From Desulfosalsimonas propionicica (GTDB lineage Bacteria; Desulfobacterota; Desulfobacteria; Desulfobacterales; Desulfosalsimonadaceae), in NCBI RefSeq assembly GCF_013761005.1, contig NZ_JACDUS010000005.1, forward strand, positions 124,001 through 188,000: DNA of 64,000 nt, in the 5' to 3' direction. The notes beneath the pieces were generated by a model. The model was not told the DNA's origin and searched no databases. It saw only the letters and a list, made by a program, of their open reading frames with translations. Positions 34,183-44,190 of this stretch are shown piece after piece. Both the position numbers and the translations under genes were made by a program. The stretch's first letter is position 1. Every line of letters begins with the position of its first letter.

Positions 34183-35469
34183 ATGAAATCAGATCCAAGA
34201 TCCTATCGGTTGTTCCAGCGGGCCCGGGAAGTGATCCCCGGCGGGGTCAACAGTCCGGTGCGCGCCGGCAAGGCCGTGGCCCAGGACCCGCTGTTTATCG
34301 AAAAAGGCGACGGCTGTCGGATTTATGACGTGGAGGGCAGCGAATATATCGATTATGTCTGCTCCTGGGGGCCGCTGATTCTGGGCCACCGGCACCCGGA
34401 GGTGATCAAGGCGGTCCAGGACGTGCTCGCCCGCGGGGTGAGCTTTGGCGCGCCCGTGGATCTGGAGGTGGAACTGGCGGAAATGATCGTGGAAGCCGTG
34501 GATGCCGTGGAAATGGTGCGCATGGTCAATTCCGGCACAGAGGCCACAATGAGCGCGGTGCGGGCGTCCCGGGCCTATACCGGCCGGGATTTGATCGTAA
34601 AATTCGACGGCTGCTACCACGGCCATGCCGATCATCTGCTGGTGGCTGCGGGCTCGGGCGTGGCCACCTTAAATATCCCGGGCAGCCCCGGGGTGCCGGA
34701 TGCGGTTGTGGCCCACACCCTGTCTCTGCCCTACAATGACATTGGCGCGTTTGAATCCCTGATGAAGGAAAAGGGCGATCAAATTGCCGCTGTGATTGTC
34801 GAACCCGTGGCCGGCAACATGGGCATGGTCGCCCCGGAGCCGGGATTTCTGGAAGCCCTTCGCAGGGAAACCGAAAAATGCGGGGCTGTTTTGATCTTTG
34901 ATGAGGTCATGTGCGGATTTCGGGTGGCCTGGGGCGGGGCCCAGCGGCTTTACGGGGTCAATGCCGATCTGACCTGTTTTGGCAAGATCGTGGGCGGTGG
35001 CATGCCCGTGGGCGCATATGGCGGTAAAAAAGAAATCATGGAGCAGATCGCCCCCCAGGGGCCGGTCTACCAGGCAGGCACCCTGTCGGGCAATCCCCTG
35101 GCCATGGCAGCGGGCATTGCCACCTTAAAGCAGCTGCAAAAACCCGGGTTTTACCAGGCTTTGGAGGAAAATTCCGCCCGGCTGGCAGAAGGCCTGGGAC
35201 GCATTGCCCAGCGGATGGGGGTTGAGGTGACCTTAAACCGGGTGGGCTCCATGATGGGCATGTTTTTCACCCCCGGGCCGGTTCGCAATTTCGAGGAAGC
35301 CAAAACGTCTGACACAGACCGCTTTGCCGCCTACTACCGGGCCATGCTGGAAAAGGGCATTTACCTGGCGCCTTCCCAGTTCGAGGCGGTGTTTTTGTCA
35401 GCCGCCCATGAAACCGCTGATATCGATACCACCTTGGCGGCCGCAGAAGCCGTCATGGCCGGGCTATAA
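34183..35469 (+). CDS. hemL: glutamate-1-semialdehyde 2,1-aminomutase
   Basis: A 428-residue PLP enzyme that turns glutamate-1-semialdehyde into 5-aminolevulinate, the last step of the C5 route to haem and sirohaem. Visible motifs: [13 protein letters not shown] at the start, [31 protein letters not shown], the PLP lysine in [17 protein letters not shown], and [14 protein letters not shown]. Length is normal. ATG follows AAAAGGGGG. The next gene begins 14 bases after its stop. Confidence 0.96.
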   Translation: MKSDPRSYRLFQRAREVIPGGVNSPVRAGKAVAQDPLFIEKGDGCRIYDVEGSEYIDYVCSWGPLILGHRHPEVIKAVQDVLARGVSFGAPVDLEVELAEMIVEAVDAVEMVRMVNSGTEATMSAVRASRAYTGRDLIVKFDGCYHGHADHLLVAAGSGVATLNIPGSPGVPDAVVAHTLSLPYNDIGAFESLMKEKGDQIAAVIVEPVAGNMGMVAPEPGFLEALRRETEKCGAVLIFDEVMCGFRVAWGGAQRLYGVNADLTCFGKIVGGGMPVGAYGGKKEIMEQIAPQGPVYQAGTLSGNPLAMAAGIATLKQLQKPGFYQALEENSARLAEGLGRIAQRMGVEVTLNRVGSMMGMFFTPGPVRNFEEAKTSDTDRFAAYYRAMLEKGIYLAPSQFEAVFLSAAHETADIDTTLAAAEAVMAGL

Positions 35470-35483
35470 AAAGAGATGGCCTC

Positions 35484-36926
35484 TTGAAAAATCCACCCGG
35501 CATATCCCCGGGGGTAGGCACCGTGCATTTGATTGCCGTGTGCGGAACCGGCATGGGTGCACTGGCCGCGGCGTTAAAGGAAATGGGTTATGCGGTCACA
35601 GGCTCGGATGCCAACGTGTATCCGCCCATGAGCACGTTTTTGGCTGAGCGCGGCATTGTGGTCAACCAGGGGTTTTGCGCATCGCACCTGGCCTATGGCC
35701 CGGATCTGGTCATTGTGGGCAATGCGGTGAAAAAGGACAATCCAGAAGCGGTATACGCACTTGAAGCCGGGTTGCCATATTGCTCCATGCCCCAGGCGGT
35801 CAATCATTTTCTGGCAGGCGAGCGGCAGACCGTGGTGGTCTGCGGCACCCACGGCAAGACCACCACCGCCTCCATGGCGGCATGGCTGCTGGCTTCGGCC
35901 GGGTGCGACCCGTCCTTTATGATCGGCGGGATTGTCAGCAATTTTTCCTCCAATTACAGGGTGGGAAAGGGGCCTTACATGGTCATTGAAGGCGATGAGT
36001 ATGACACGGCCTTTTTTGACAAGGGGGCCAAGCTTTTGCACTACCGGCCGGATGTTGTGATCTGGACCGGCGCGGAATTTGATCACGCGGATATTTTTGA
36101 TGACATTGAACAGATCCGTTCGGTGTTTCGCGCTTATTTTTTACAAATGCGGCCGGACCAGACCCTGGTGGCCTATGGGGCGGATGCTGCAGCAGACCGG
36201 CTTTTGGCCGGCCTGGGCTGCCGGGTGCAGACCTACGGTATCCGGGCCGAGGACCACTGGCGCATTGCGGTGGAAAGCACCGCGCCTGGAAAAAACGCTT
36301 TTTCCCTGTTTTGCCGGGAAAAAAGGTTCGGCCGTTTTGAAATGGCTCCGGCTGGTGCCCATAACCGCTTAAATGCCGGGGCTGCCGTGGCTGCTGCAGC
36401 AAGTTTGGGCCTGTCTGCCGCGCAGATATCCGAGGGCCTGCAAAGTTTTACCGGGGTCCGGCGCCGCCAGGAGGTCCGGGGAGAGGCCGGCGGGGTTACC
36501 GTGATTGACGATTTTGCCCATCACCCCACGGCCGTGCGTGAAACCATTGCCGCAATCCGCTCGGCCTATCCCCGCAGCCGTCTGATTGCTGTGTTTGAGC
36601 CCCGGACCAACACAAGCATGCGAAAAGTGTTTCAGCAGGTCTATCCGGATTGCTTTGATAACGCGGATTTGCTCTGCATCCGCAAGGCCTCCCTTCTCCA
36701 CAAGGTGCCCGGGGACCAGCGGTTCTCATCTTCGCACCTGGCAGCCGACCTGCGGAAAAAAGGCAAAGATGCCCATTGTTTTGACGATACTGGAAAGATC
36801 GTGGATTTTGTGGCAGATACGGCCAAAGCCGGGGACGTGGTGCTGGTGATGTCAAACGGCGGGTTTGACAACATTCATGAAAGACTGCTGGAGGCCTTGA
36901 AGCATCCGCCGGAACCGGGCCTGTAA
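35484..36926 (+). CDS. mpl: UDP-N-acetylmuramate:L-Ala-gamma-D-Glu-meso-DAP ligase
   Basis: A 480-residue Mur-ligase-type enzyme that recycles the murein tripeptide by joining it to UDP-MurNAc in the cytoplasm. It has the N-terminal GTGMGALAAALKEMGYAVTG dinucleotide-like fold, ATP loop CGTHGKTTTASM (about 132-143), YRVGKGPYMVIEGDEYDTAF, and the C-terminal FEPRTNTSMRKVFQ typical of Mpl rather than MurC. It starts with TTG at 35484. It probably shares an mRNA with hemL. Confidence 0.85.
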   Translation: MKNPPGISPGVGTVHLIAVCGTGMGALAAALKEMGYAVTGSDANVYPPMSTFLAERGIVVNQGFCASHLAYGPDLVIVGNAVKKDNPEAVYALEAGLPYCSMPQAVNHFLAGERQTVVVCGTHGKTTTASMAAWLLASAGCDPSFMIGGIVSNFSSNYRVGKGPYMVIEGDEYDTAFFDKGAKLLHYRPDVVIWTGAEFDHADIFDDIEQIRSVFRAYFLQMRPDQTLVAYGADAAADRLLAGLGCRVQTYGIRAEDHWRIAVESTAPGKNAFSLFCREKRFGRFEMAPAGAHNRLNAGAAVAAAASLGLSAAQISEGLQSFTGVRRRQEVRGEAGGVTVIDDFAHHPTAVRETIAAIRSAYPRSRLIAVFEPRTNTSMRKVFQQVYPDCFDNADLLCIRKASLLHKVPGDQRFSSSHLAADLRKKGKDAHCFDDTGKIVDFVADTAKAGDVVLVMSNGGFDNIHERLLEALKHPPEPGL

Positions 36927-36957
36927 AAAGCGCCCGGCACCGGCAGATGCAGGGGGG

Positions 36958-38706
36958 TTATTCGGATTTCTGGTCCATTTCCTCGTCGCGCAGGACCCGG
37001 CGGAGGACCTTGCCCACCGGAGATACCGGAATGTCGTCTCTGAAATCGATGAATTTTGGGCGTTTGTAGCCGGCCATGTTCTGCTTGCAGAAGTCCCGGA
37101 TTTCCTGCTCGGAGACCTGCTCTCCTGGCTTGACCTGGATAAATGCCTTGACTGCTTCGCCGCTTTTGTCATCCGGCACGCCCACCACAGCCACCAGCTG
37201 CACCTTGGGATGCTGGTAAAGGATGTCTTCGATGTCCCTGGGATAGACGTTGAACCCACCCACCAGGATCATGTCTTTTTTGCGGTCCGTGATCACGATG
37301 AACCCGTTTTCATCGATATGGGCAATATCGCCGGTGAGAAAGTAGCGCCGGCCATTGAGCTGCCGGAAAACAGCCTGGTTTTCCTCGGGCCGGTTCCAGT
37401 AGCCCTGCATGACCTGGGGGCCGGACACGGCCAGTTCGCCGTCTTCACCCTGGGGCAGTTCGCTCTGGCCGATTTCCAGGTCCACGATTTTAATGTCGGT
37501 GCCGGGCAGCGGCAAGCCGATGGTGCCGATTTTGCGGGCATCCCGGTCCGTGGGGTTGGAGGAGACCACGGGTGCGGTCTCGCTGAGTCCATAACCCTCA
37601 AATATCACCGCACCGGTTTTGGCCTCAAACTGCTTGCAGACTTCCGGGGGAAGGGGGGCGCCGCCGGAAAAGCATCCCATCAGGGATGTGAGATCGTATT
37701 TGTCAATATCCGGATGATTGGTAAAGGCCACAAAGATGGTGGGCACTGCGGGCATGACAGTGGCCTTGTATTTCTGGACGGCTTTTAATACTTCGGAAAA
37801 AGGCGGGTTACCGGCCCGGGGATCGGGCACGCAGATCATTTTGCTGCCTGACCCGGCTGCCGAGAGCATGCACACAGTCAGCCCAAAGCTGTGATACCAC
37901 GGAAGCACTCCCAGGTAAGTGTGGAATCCGCCTTTGCGCAGTTTTTCAGGCTTGCCGCCCTTTTCGTGCACCAGCCGTCCCCATTCCTCCAGGGCCTTGA
38001 GGTCATAGTAGAAATTGACATGGGTCAGGGCCGCGCCCTTGGGCTTGCCCGTGGTGCCGCCGGTATAGATGATCAGGGCCAGGTCCTCGGCCGGGTCGAT
38101 GCTGACCTGCGGGGGTTCGGGTCTGGCTGCGGCCACGATGTCGTCGAAACTGTGATGGGAGGGATCATGGCTTTCGGCCTGGGGGATCTTTTTGAGCAAG
38201 GAGCCCAGAATGGCCTTTACCTTGGGCAGATACGACTTGATATTGCAGTAGACAACGTTTTCCACGCTGGTGTTTTTTACTGCTTCCATGGCCGTGGGAT
38301 AAAATTGCGGATGATCCATGCAAAAGACCATTCTCGCCCCGGAATCATTTAATTGGTAGTTGAGCTCGGATGCCGTGTACAGGGGGTTGCAGGTCACGCA
38401 AACGCCGCCGGCCTTCAGGATGCCATGGAAAATGGCCGGGTATTGGGGGAGATTGGGCAGAAAGATCGCTACCCGGTCTCCTTTTCGGATGCCTGCGGAT
38501 GCAAGAAAATTGGCGATTCGGTCGGCGGTGTCTTTGACCTGGGCATAGGTGCGGGTGCCGTCGTTGAAGATGGTGTAAACCTGGTTCGGGTAATCCCTTG
38601 CTGCTTCGTCGATTACGTTGAAAAGCGGTTTTTCGTATTCCGAGGTATCGACGTCTGCGGCGACGCCTTCGGGCCAGCGGTCAGTGGGCCAGGATGTGGC
38701 AACCAT
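36958..38706 (-). CDS. long-chain acyl-CoA synthetase
   Basis: A 582-residue ANL-family enzyme that activates fatty acids with ATP and CoA. Motifs: IIYTGGTTGKPKGAALTHVN (AMP binding, near residue 215), YGLSETAPVVSSNP, YFLTGDIAHIDENGFI, DRKKDMILVGGFNVYPRDIE and the C-terminal lysine region GKVLRRVLRDEE. The start at 38706 has AAGGAG 5 bases upstream; the frame is open to 38790 without another site. It lies close to an enoyl-CoA hydratase and serves acyl metabolism. Confidence 0.92.
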   Translation of the reverse strand: MVATSWPTDRWPEGVAADVDTSEYEKPLFNVIDEAARDYPNQVYTIFNDGTRTYAQVKDTADRIANFLASAGIRKGDRVAIFLPNLPQYPAIFHGILKAGGVCVTCNPLYTASELNYQLNDSGARMVFCMDHPQFYPTAMEAVKNTSVENVVYCNIKSYLPKVKAILGSLLKKIPQAESHDPSHHSFDDIVAAARPEPPQVSIDPAEDLALIIYTGGTTGKPKGAALTHVNFYYDLKALEEWGRLVHEKGGKPEKLRKGGFHTYLGVLPWYHSFGLTVCMLSAAGSGSKMICVPDPRAGNPPFSEVLKAVQKYKATVMPAVPTIFVAFTNHPDIDKYDLTSLMGCFSGGAPLPPEVCKQFEAKTGAVIFEGYGLSETAPVVSSNPTDRDARKIGTIGLPLPGTDIKIVDLEIGQSELPQGEDGELAVSGPQVMQGYWNRPEENQAVFRQLNGRRYFLTGDIAHIDENGFIVITDRKKDMILVGGFNVYPRDIEDILYQHPKVQLVAVVGVPDDKSGEAVKAFIQVKPGEQVSEQEIRDFCKQNMAGYKRPKFIDFRDDIPVSPVGKVLRRVLRDEEMDQKSE

Positions 38707-38802
38707 GGCAACTCCTTCTTGTGATAATGGGTTGTGGGTTGGCAAAGAAGACTTTTCAGGCAAGAAAACAAAAGTTAAAATAGCACACAAATTTCCGGTT
38801 TG

Positions 38803-39105
38803 TCAAAGAAAACCCGCGTGTCTATGGCTTTCTTTGATGTGGCGGATAAAATCATCGGCCTGGCTTTCATCAGTAATAATCCAGACAGGCAGGCGGGCAA
38901 ACGGTTCCAGTTCGGCACAGGCGCTCTGACAGCCTTCCACGGCCAGGACCATGGCAATATCCGGGTGATCCGCGGGCAGAAATTCGGCTAAACCGTTCAG
39001 TTCTTTTTGTATCCGGGCAACCAGGGCCACCCGGTCATAATCAGGCTGGCAGCCACCGCAGTACTTGAGCCCGATTTTTAAGGGGTGGGTCAGCGGTTCG
39101 CTCAT
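38803..39105 (-). CDS. small cysteine-containing protein
   Basis: A 100-residue soluble protein with a CGGC motif near residue 16 and a second pair of cysteines near 59 and 63. The arrangement could bind a metal or thiol-linked cofactor. It follows the enoyl-CoA hydratase by 12 bases on the same strand, so co-transcription is likely. I do not recognise a named family. Confidence 0.6.
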   Translation of the reverse strand: MSEPLTHPLKIGLKYCGGCQPDYDRVALVARIQKELNGLAEFLPADHPDIAMVLAVEGCQSACAELEPFARLPVWIITDESQADDFIRHIKESHRHAGFL

Positions 39106-39117
39106 TTTTCCGGGATG

Positions 39118-39885
39118 CTATTGTTTTCGCCTGGCGGCCAGTTGTGCCTGCAAATCGTCGATGCGGCGGTGATTGTCTTCGGAGCCGATATAGGAACGGA
39201 AAAGCCATTCCTGGATTTGCATGGCCCCGTCCAGATTCTGGTCTGCAACCAGATGGCTGAGCTGCTTGGTTTCCCGGAGGCACTGCTGGTCGTATCCGGC
39301 CATGTTTTGGGCGATTTCGGCAACCGAAGACAAAAGCTCGCCCTCGGCAAACACCCGGCTCACGTATCCCATTTTTTCGGCTTCATCCGCGTCATAGATG
39401 CGGCCGGTCAACGCCACTTCCCTGGCCCGGCCCATGCCGATGATTCGCCACAGCGGATCCATGATGGGGGTAAGGGAAAGGGCGATTTCCTTCTGTCCGA
39501 ATTTGGCCCGCGTGGAGGCATACCGGATATCGCACATCATGGTCAGATCAAAGCCGCCGGCAATGGCCGGCCCGCCCACTGCGCAGATCACCGGCCGGGG
39601 ACAGAACAAAATGGCGCGGTAGGCCTGGTGGAAAAGGCGGATATAGGCTTCATTGGAGACTTTTTCAAGCTGGCGGATTTCGCCTAAATCAAAGCCTGCC
39701 GAAAAATAGCGCTCCCCGCCGGTAAAAACGATCACGTTGACATCTGGATCAGTGCCGAGTTGGGTAAAAAGTGCCCGGATTTCCTCAAGCACGTCAGGCG
39801 ACAGGCTGTTTCCCTTGTCCGGGCGGTTGAGGGTGACTGTGGCAACCTTTCCGGCTATGTCCTTTATAAGGTAATTGTATGGCAT
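39118..39885 (-). CDS. enoyl-CoA hydratase/isomerase family protein
   Basis: A 255-residue crotonase-fold protein. The core GGPAIAGGFDLTMMCDIRYA (about 102-121) and SAGFDLGEI near residue 65 are the CoA-binding and oxyanion parts. Members hydrate or isomerise enoyl-CoA esters. The catalytic Glu of hydratases in the loop FGQKEIALSLTPIM is not certain. Start 39885 follows GGAG with an 8-base gap. Confidence 0.85.
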   Translation of the reverse strand: MPYNYLIKDIAGKVATVTLNRPDKGNSLSPDVLEEIRALFTQLGTDPDVNVIVFTGGERYFSAGFDLGEIRQLEKVSNEAYIRLFHQAYRAILFCPRPVICAVGGPAIAGGFDLTMMCDIRYASTRAKFGQKEIALSLTPIMDPLWRIIGMGRAREVALTGRIYDADEAEKMGYVSRVFAEGELLSSVAEIAQNMAGYDQQCLRETKQLSHLVADQNLDGAMQIQEWLFRSYIGSEDNHRRIDDLQAQLAARRKQ

Positions 39886-39971
39886 TTCGCGTCTCCGTTG
39901 CTTGGTCAAAAGGCGGGTGCTGTTGTCAGTGGTTTATCCATTGCATGAATCTGTGATGGTGTCAAGCCGGA

Positions 39972-40033
39972 GGCATAGACAAAAAAGGCCCGGCTGCATC
40001 CTGGGATGCAGCCGGGCCTTTTTTGTCTATGCC
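39972..40033. terminator. 30-base-pair perfect hairpin, bidirectional terminator
   Basis: Two exactly complementary 30-base arms (39972-40001 and 40004-40033) are separated by only TG. The GC-rich core is bounded by A6 and T6 runs, so transcription from either side would end here. Upstream is the DUF4168 gene read towards it; the enoyl-CoA hydratase gene lies beyond. Such a long perfect palindrome can also form a cruciform. Confidence 0.9.
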
Positions 40034-40058
40034 AATGCAAAGAATCGGAGCGGCCGGG

Positions 40059-40463
40059 TTATTTGCGCATTTCCCGGATCCGGTCGAGCAGTTCGGCGCG
40101 CAGGTCTTCATCGGTCTGGGCGGCTGTGATGACCTCGTTGTAATCCTCTACGCTCATATCGTTTTGTTCAATGGCATCGGTGATTTTTTTGTTGATCCGG
40201 GTCTGGAGTTCCTGGGCCTGTTCAGAGTCTTTTGCCTGGGAGAATTCATCCTGATATTGTTCCCGGATTTTGGTGATTTCCGTGTAGGCTTCCGCAGTTT
40301 TCTGAATCCGGGCATCGGAGAAATCCGGGGTTTCCTGGTGCTGCATCTGCTGTTGCTGCTGGCCGGTGTCCTGGCTCTGGGCTGCGGCCGGGGCGCAAAG
40401 GAAAAATATCAGCGCCAGTGCGCAGGCAATGATAACATGATTTTTGGAAATGGTGTTTTGCAT
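40059..40463 (-). CDS. secreted DUF4168-domain protein
   Basis: A 134-residue protein with a signal peptide (about 1-28, IIACALALIFFLCAPAAAQS), a Gln-rich linker and the DUF4168 helix domain (DFSDARIQKTAEAYTEITKI to the end). Members are periplasmic or exported and have no known function. ATG follows AGGAGG at about 40471. The gene is followed by the long hairpin terminator. Confidence 0.8.
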   Translation of the reverse strand: MQNTISKNHVIIACALALIFFLCAPAAAQSQDTGQQQQQMQHQETPDFSDARIQKTAEAYTEITKIREQYQDEFSQAKDSEQAQELQTRINKKITDAIEQNDMSVEDYNEVITAAQTDEDLRAELLDRIREMRK

Positions 40464-40638
40464 GAAAAATCCTCCTTGTTTTGATTATCTTCTGGTGTTT
40501 ATTTTTGGCTCTGATTTTGAATAGAAGAAAAGCACAATACATGCCATTTTTTGCAGGGCGCCCTGAAACTTTTTTGATTATTTAAGATTACAGCTTGTTG
40601 TTATGAAACTAGAGGTTTTTTGAAGTCCGGGAATTGGA

Positions 40639-40665
40639 TTGACATGCCAAAATGTCATGTATAAA
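40639..40665 (+). promoter_or_regulatory. candidate promoter of the two-component operon with internal palindrome
   Basis: TTGACA (40639-40644) and TATAAA (40660-40665) are 15 bases apart. The inverted repeat TGACAT-N6-ATGTCA (40640-40657) spans the spacer and overlaps the -35, where a bound regulator would block the polymerase. A start near 40672 would favour the ATG at 40698. Confidence 0.45.
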
Positions 40666-40697
40666 ATTGACACATGTGCCATTTTAAGTCAAAAATA

Positions 40698-42197
40698 ATG
40701 CATTGGCTGCGTTTTGGGCGATTCCTCCGCAACCTGAGCTTGCGCGGGGCCCTGGTAATCTATGTTCTGGTGCCCATGGCGGTGGCCGCCGCATTCGTGG
40801 GGCTCTGGAGTCTGCATGCCTTTGAGCGCCAGGTGGAAAAACGGATGCAAAAGGATCTGGAACTCGTGGCCCGGGCCATCAAACAGCCCCTTGGCCATGC
40901 CATCCAGCGGGAGCGGGAAGGCAGTATTTCCCAGGCCCTGGAATCGGCTTTTTCCATTGGCCGGGTTTACGGGGCTTATGTTTATGATGCCGAGGGAAAT
41001 AAAATTTCAACCACGGGCAGACGCGAGCCCAAGTCTCAGCCCGAAGAGGTCAGCCGCCTTGTAAAAGACGGCAGGCAGCACGGGGAATATGGCGAAGTGG
41101 CCGGCAGGGATGTGTATTCCTATTTTGTGCCCTTAACCGATTCCGGGGGCAGGATTACGGGCCTGCTGCAGCTCACCCGCCGCCGAAGCGATTTTCAGGA
41201 ACAGATCCGGGATATCCGCTACAAGGCGGTGTTTATTTTTATCCTGGCCTTTACCGGGCTGACCGGGGTGGTTTTCTACGGCCACCACCGGGCTTTGGGG
41301 AAACATTTGAATCGGTTGTCAAAAACCATGACCCGGATCTCAAAGGGAGAGCGCCAGCAGCGGTTTTCCTTTGGCGGGCCCAGGGAAATTCTTGCCCTGG
41401 GCGTGCATTTCAATCAGATGATGGACAATATCGACCGGGCGGAACAAGAGATCCAGCGAAGGCGGACTGAACAGGAAGAACTGGAAGAACGTCTCCGCCA
41501 GGCTGAAAAACTGGCGGCCATCGGGCAGCTGTCAGCCGGCGTGGCCCATGAGCTGGGAACACCCTTAAGTGTTATTGAGGGAAAAGCCCTGCGGGCTTTG
41601 CGCAGTCCGGACATGCCGGAGCCGGCTGCTGACAATATCCAGGCCATCCGCTCCCAGGCCCGGCGCATGGAGCAGATCATCCGCCAGCTCCTGGATTTCA
41701 GCCGGCGCAGCGAGCTGCGTCCCAGACGGGTGAAAATATCCCGGCTGGCAAGGTCTGCAGCCGCGGCCCTGGAGCCTGAATGCAGCCGGCTGGATGCGGG
41801 CATTATTCTGGAGGGGGAAAACTCAGACGAGATGGTGGCCGATTCGGTCCAAATGGAGCAGGTTTTGACAAATCTCATGAAAAATGCGGCCCAGGCGGCC
41901 CCGGGAGGGCAGGTCAAGGTCAGCTGGCGGGTGGAAAAAGATCGGGCTGTGCTCTGTGTGGAAGACAGCGGGCCCGGCATTGATGAAAAAACCCGGCAAA
42001 AACTGTTTGAACCCTTTTTCACCACTAAGGCCGTGGGCGCGGGAACAGGCCTGGGCCTTGCCGTGGTCCACGGCATCGTGGAGGCCCATGGCGGAGAAGT
42101 TCAGGTGGATACCAGCATCATGGGCGGTGCCTGCTTTACCCTTTTGCTTCATGTGGCCGGCTCGGATGGAATGTCCGGAGGAATAAAGGATGAATAA
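40698..42197 (+). CDS. sensor histidine kinase with HAMP domain
   Basis: A 499-residue membrane kinase (ATG at 40674 would add 8). Helices at about 18-40 and 175-195 enclose a periplasmic sensor domain of about 135 residues, followed by HAMP and a coiled-coil. The HisKA box has the phospho-His in SAGVAHELGTPLSVIEG. The ATPase part has N-box LMKNAAQAA, DSGPGIDEKTRQKLFEPFFT and GTGLGLAVVHGI. The partner regulator overlaps its end by 8 bases. It lies opposite the arr operon, which makes sensing of arsenic or of a respiratory signal plausible but unproved. Confidence 0.9.
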   Translation: MHWLRFGRFLRNLSLRGALVIYVLVPMAVAAAFVGLWSLHAFERQVEKRMQKDLELVARAIKQPLGHAIQREREGSISQALESAFSIGRVYGAYVYDAEGNKISTTGRREPKSQPEEVSRLVKDGRQHGEYGEVAGRDVYSYFVPLTDSGGRITGLLQLTRRRSDFQEQIRDIRYKAVFIFILAFTGLTGVVFYGHHRALGKHLNRLSKTMTRISKGERQQRFSFGGPREILALGVHFNQMMDNIDRAEQEIQRRRTEQEELEERLRQAEKLAAIGQLSAGVAHELGTPLSVIEGKALRALRSPDMPEPAADNIQAIRSQARRMEQIIRQLLDFSRRSELRPRRVKISRLARSAAAALEPECSRLDAGIILEGENSDEMVADSVQMEQVLTNLMKNAAQAAPGGQVKVSWRVEKDRAVLCVEDSGPGIDEKTRQKLFEPFFTTKAVGAGTGLGLAVVHGIVEAHGGEVQVDTSIMGGACFTLLLHVAGSDGMSGGIKDE

Positions 42198-43566
42198 AGC
42201 CCGGACCAACAGCCAGAAGATTTTAATCGTGGAAGACGATGAGGGATTGGCCGGCCTGCTGGCCGATGAAATCACGGATGCGGGTTTTGAAGCCGTCTCG
42301 GTTGCCAGTGCAGAGGATGCCGAAGTCCGGCTGGTGGATTGGGAGCCGGACCTGGTGGTCAGCGATCTTCGCCTGCCCGGCGCCAGCGGCCTGGATTTGC
42401 TTAAAAAAGTCGCAGCCCTGCATGCACCGCCCGCGTTTCTGGTCATCACTGCATTCGGCACCATTACCCAGGCCGTGGAGGCCTTAAAAGCCGGGGCGGA
42501 TGATTTTCTCACCAAACCCCTGGATCTGGAGCATTTCATGCACCGGCTCGTCCGTATCCTGGAAACCCGCCGGCTGCGCCAGGAAGTTGACAGGTTCCGG
42601 CAGATTTTTGAATTTGAGAATTTCCATGGAATGTATGGCCAGAGCCGGTCCATGCGGATTCTTTTTGACCAGATTCTACAGATGGCCCCGGCCAGCGGGC
42701 CGGTACTGATCGTGGGTGAAAGCGGCACAGGCAAGGAGCTGGTGGCCCGGGCCGTGCATGCGGAAAGCGACCGCAAAGACGGCCCGTTTATTGCCGTGAA
42801 CTGTGCCGGCATTCCCGAAAATCTCATGGAAAGTGAGTTTTTCGGCCATACCCCGGGCGCTTTCACAGGGGCCGGCAAATCCAGGCAGGGCCTTTTTGAG
42901 GAGGCCCACGGCGGGACCCTGCTGCTTGATGAAATCGCGGAAATGCCCATGGGCCTGCAGGCCAAGCTTTTGCGGATTCTCCAGGACGGCAGCATCCGGC
43001 CCATCGGGTCAAACCGCGAAAAGCAGGTGGATGTGCGGATTCTGGCCGCAACCCACCAGGATCTGGAACAAGAGGTAAACAATGGCCTGTTCCGGCAGGA
43101 TTTGTTCTACCGCCTGGAAACCTTTACCCTCAATGTACCGCCTTTGCGTGACCGGGCCGAAGATATTGAACTGCTGGCCGGCCGTATGCTGACCCGGTTT
43201 GCCACCCAGATGGGAAAACAGATTCACGGGTTTTCCGACCAGGCCCTGGCCCTTTTGCAGCAATACCCGTTTCCCGGAAATGTCCGGGAATTTCAAAACG
43301 CCCTGGAAAGGGCGGTTACATTCTGCACCAACAGTCGAATCAAGCCCGAGGACCTTCCGGCAAGGATCCGGGACAACGCCAACTCCCCGGATGCCATGGC
43401 GGATTTTCCCATACCGGCCCGGGGTCCGGAAAACCGGCTTCCCACACTTGCCGAGGTGGAAAAACAGTATATAGCCCATGTGCTGGAAAAGGTTGACGGC
43501 AATAAAAAACGGGCGGCTGATATTCTGGGCGTTGCCAGAAGAACCCTGTACCGCAGGCTTGGGTGA
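42190..43566 (+). CDS. sigma-54-dependent response regulator, NtrC type
   Basis: A 458-residue protein. The receiver has the phospho-Asp59 in VVSDLRLPG. The AAA+ part has Walker A GESGTGKE near 177-184, the sigma-54 contact loop GAFTGA near 223, and LLLDEIAEMP. A Fis-type HTH ends the chain (KKRAADILGVARRTLYRRLG). It activates sigma-54 promoters after phosphorylation by the kinase before it. Its targets are not visible; I found no exact -24/-12 site before arrA. Confidence 0.93.
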   Translation: MNKARTNSQKILIVEDDEGLAGLLADEITDAGFEAVSVASAEDAEVRLVDWEPDLVVSDLRLPGASGLDLLKKVAALHAPPAFLVITAFGTITQAVEALKAGADDFLTKPLDLEHFMHRLVRILETRRLRQEVDRFRQIFEFENFHGMYGQSRSMRILFDQILQMAPASGPVLIVGESGTGKELVARAVHAESDRKDGPFIAVNCAGIPENLMESEFFGHTPGAFTGAGKSRQGLFEEAHGGTLLLDEIAEMPMGLQAKLLRILQDGSIRPIGSNREKQVDVRILAATHQDLEQEVNNGLFRQDLFYRLETFTLNVPPLRDRAEDIELLAGRMLTRFATQMGKQIHGFSDQALALLQQYPFPGNVREFQNALERAVTFCTNSRIKPEDLPARIRDNANSPDAMADFPIPARGPENRLPTLAEVEKQYIAHVLEKVDGNKKRAADILGVARRTLYRRLG

Positions 43567-43602
43567 GTACTGGTTGATTTTTGTAAACAAAGGGCCGGTT
43601 TG

Positions 43603-44190
43603 TTATTCGGCGGCCCGGGCCTCGGCCAGCACAAGGCTGCGGGTGACAGCCGCCAGCAGCTGATAAAAACCGGTTTCAGCGCCTTGTTCCATCTTGCTGG
43701 TAAAAGGTTCTATCCAGGTGCCTATGTGCTGCCGGACAAATTGATGGTGCAGATCCCGGAGCAGGTGCAGGGTATCATCATCATCTGCGGCCTGGCGGGC
43801 GGAATGAAGATAGGCCAGAAATTCAAGCTCTGCAATGACGTGGTCCGGGGGGTTGTTGAAATCTTCGGCCATGTCCAGGCCGGCCCGGCGGTATAATTCC
43901 ATTGCACTGCGGGTGGATTCGCCCATCAGGGTCCGTTTGCCGTCGAGATACACCGACCCGAACGGCGGGGCCACCAGTTCAAACGGGCCGACGAAAAGGC
44001 GTGTATGATCCAGGCGCAGCTCCTCTGGATCACCTGTTTCAAACCGGTTTTTCAATTCCCGGATGTCAGGGGGCGAAATGCCTTCGTGCACCGGCTGCGG
44101 GCCGCACAGCGGATCCAGTTTTTGAGGCAGCCCGGAGGCCGGCTCTTTATAACAGGCCGCCACGGCGGCAAACGCCTCGGGAAAAAACAT
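43603..44190 (-). CDS. arrD: TorD-family chaperone of the arsenate reductase
   Basis: A 195-residue helical protein of the TorD/DmsD family, with the family segment LRLDHTRLFVGPFELVAPPF (about 55-74) and YLDGKRTLMGEST. Members bind the twin-arginine leader of molybdenum enzymes and help cofactor insertion before export. The ATG at 44190 overlaps the stop codon of the membrane subunit, so translation is coupled. It is the last gene of the operon and converges on the response regulator gene with 36 bases between. Confidence 0.85.
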   Translation of the reverse strand: MFFPEAFAAVAACYKEPASGLPQKLDPLCGPQPVHEGISPPDIRELKNRFETGDPEELRLDHTRLFVGPFELVAPPFGSVYLDGKRTLMGESTRSAMELYRRAGLDMAEDFNNPPDHVIAELEFLAYLHSARQAADDDDTLHLLRDLHHQFVRQHIGTWIEPFTSKMEQGAETGFYQLLAAVTRSLVLAEARAAE

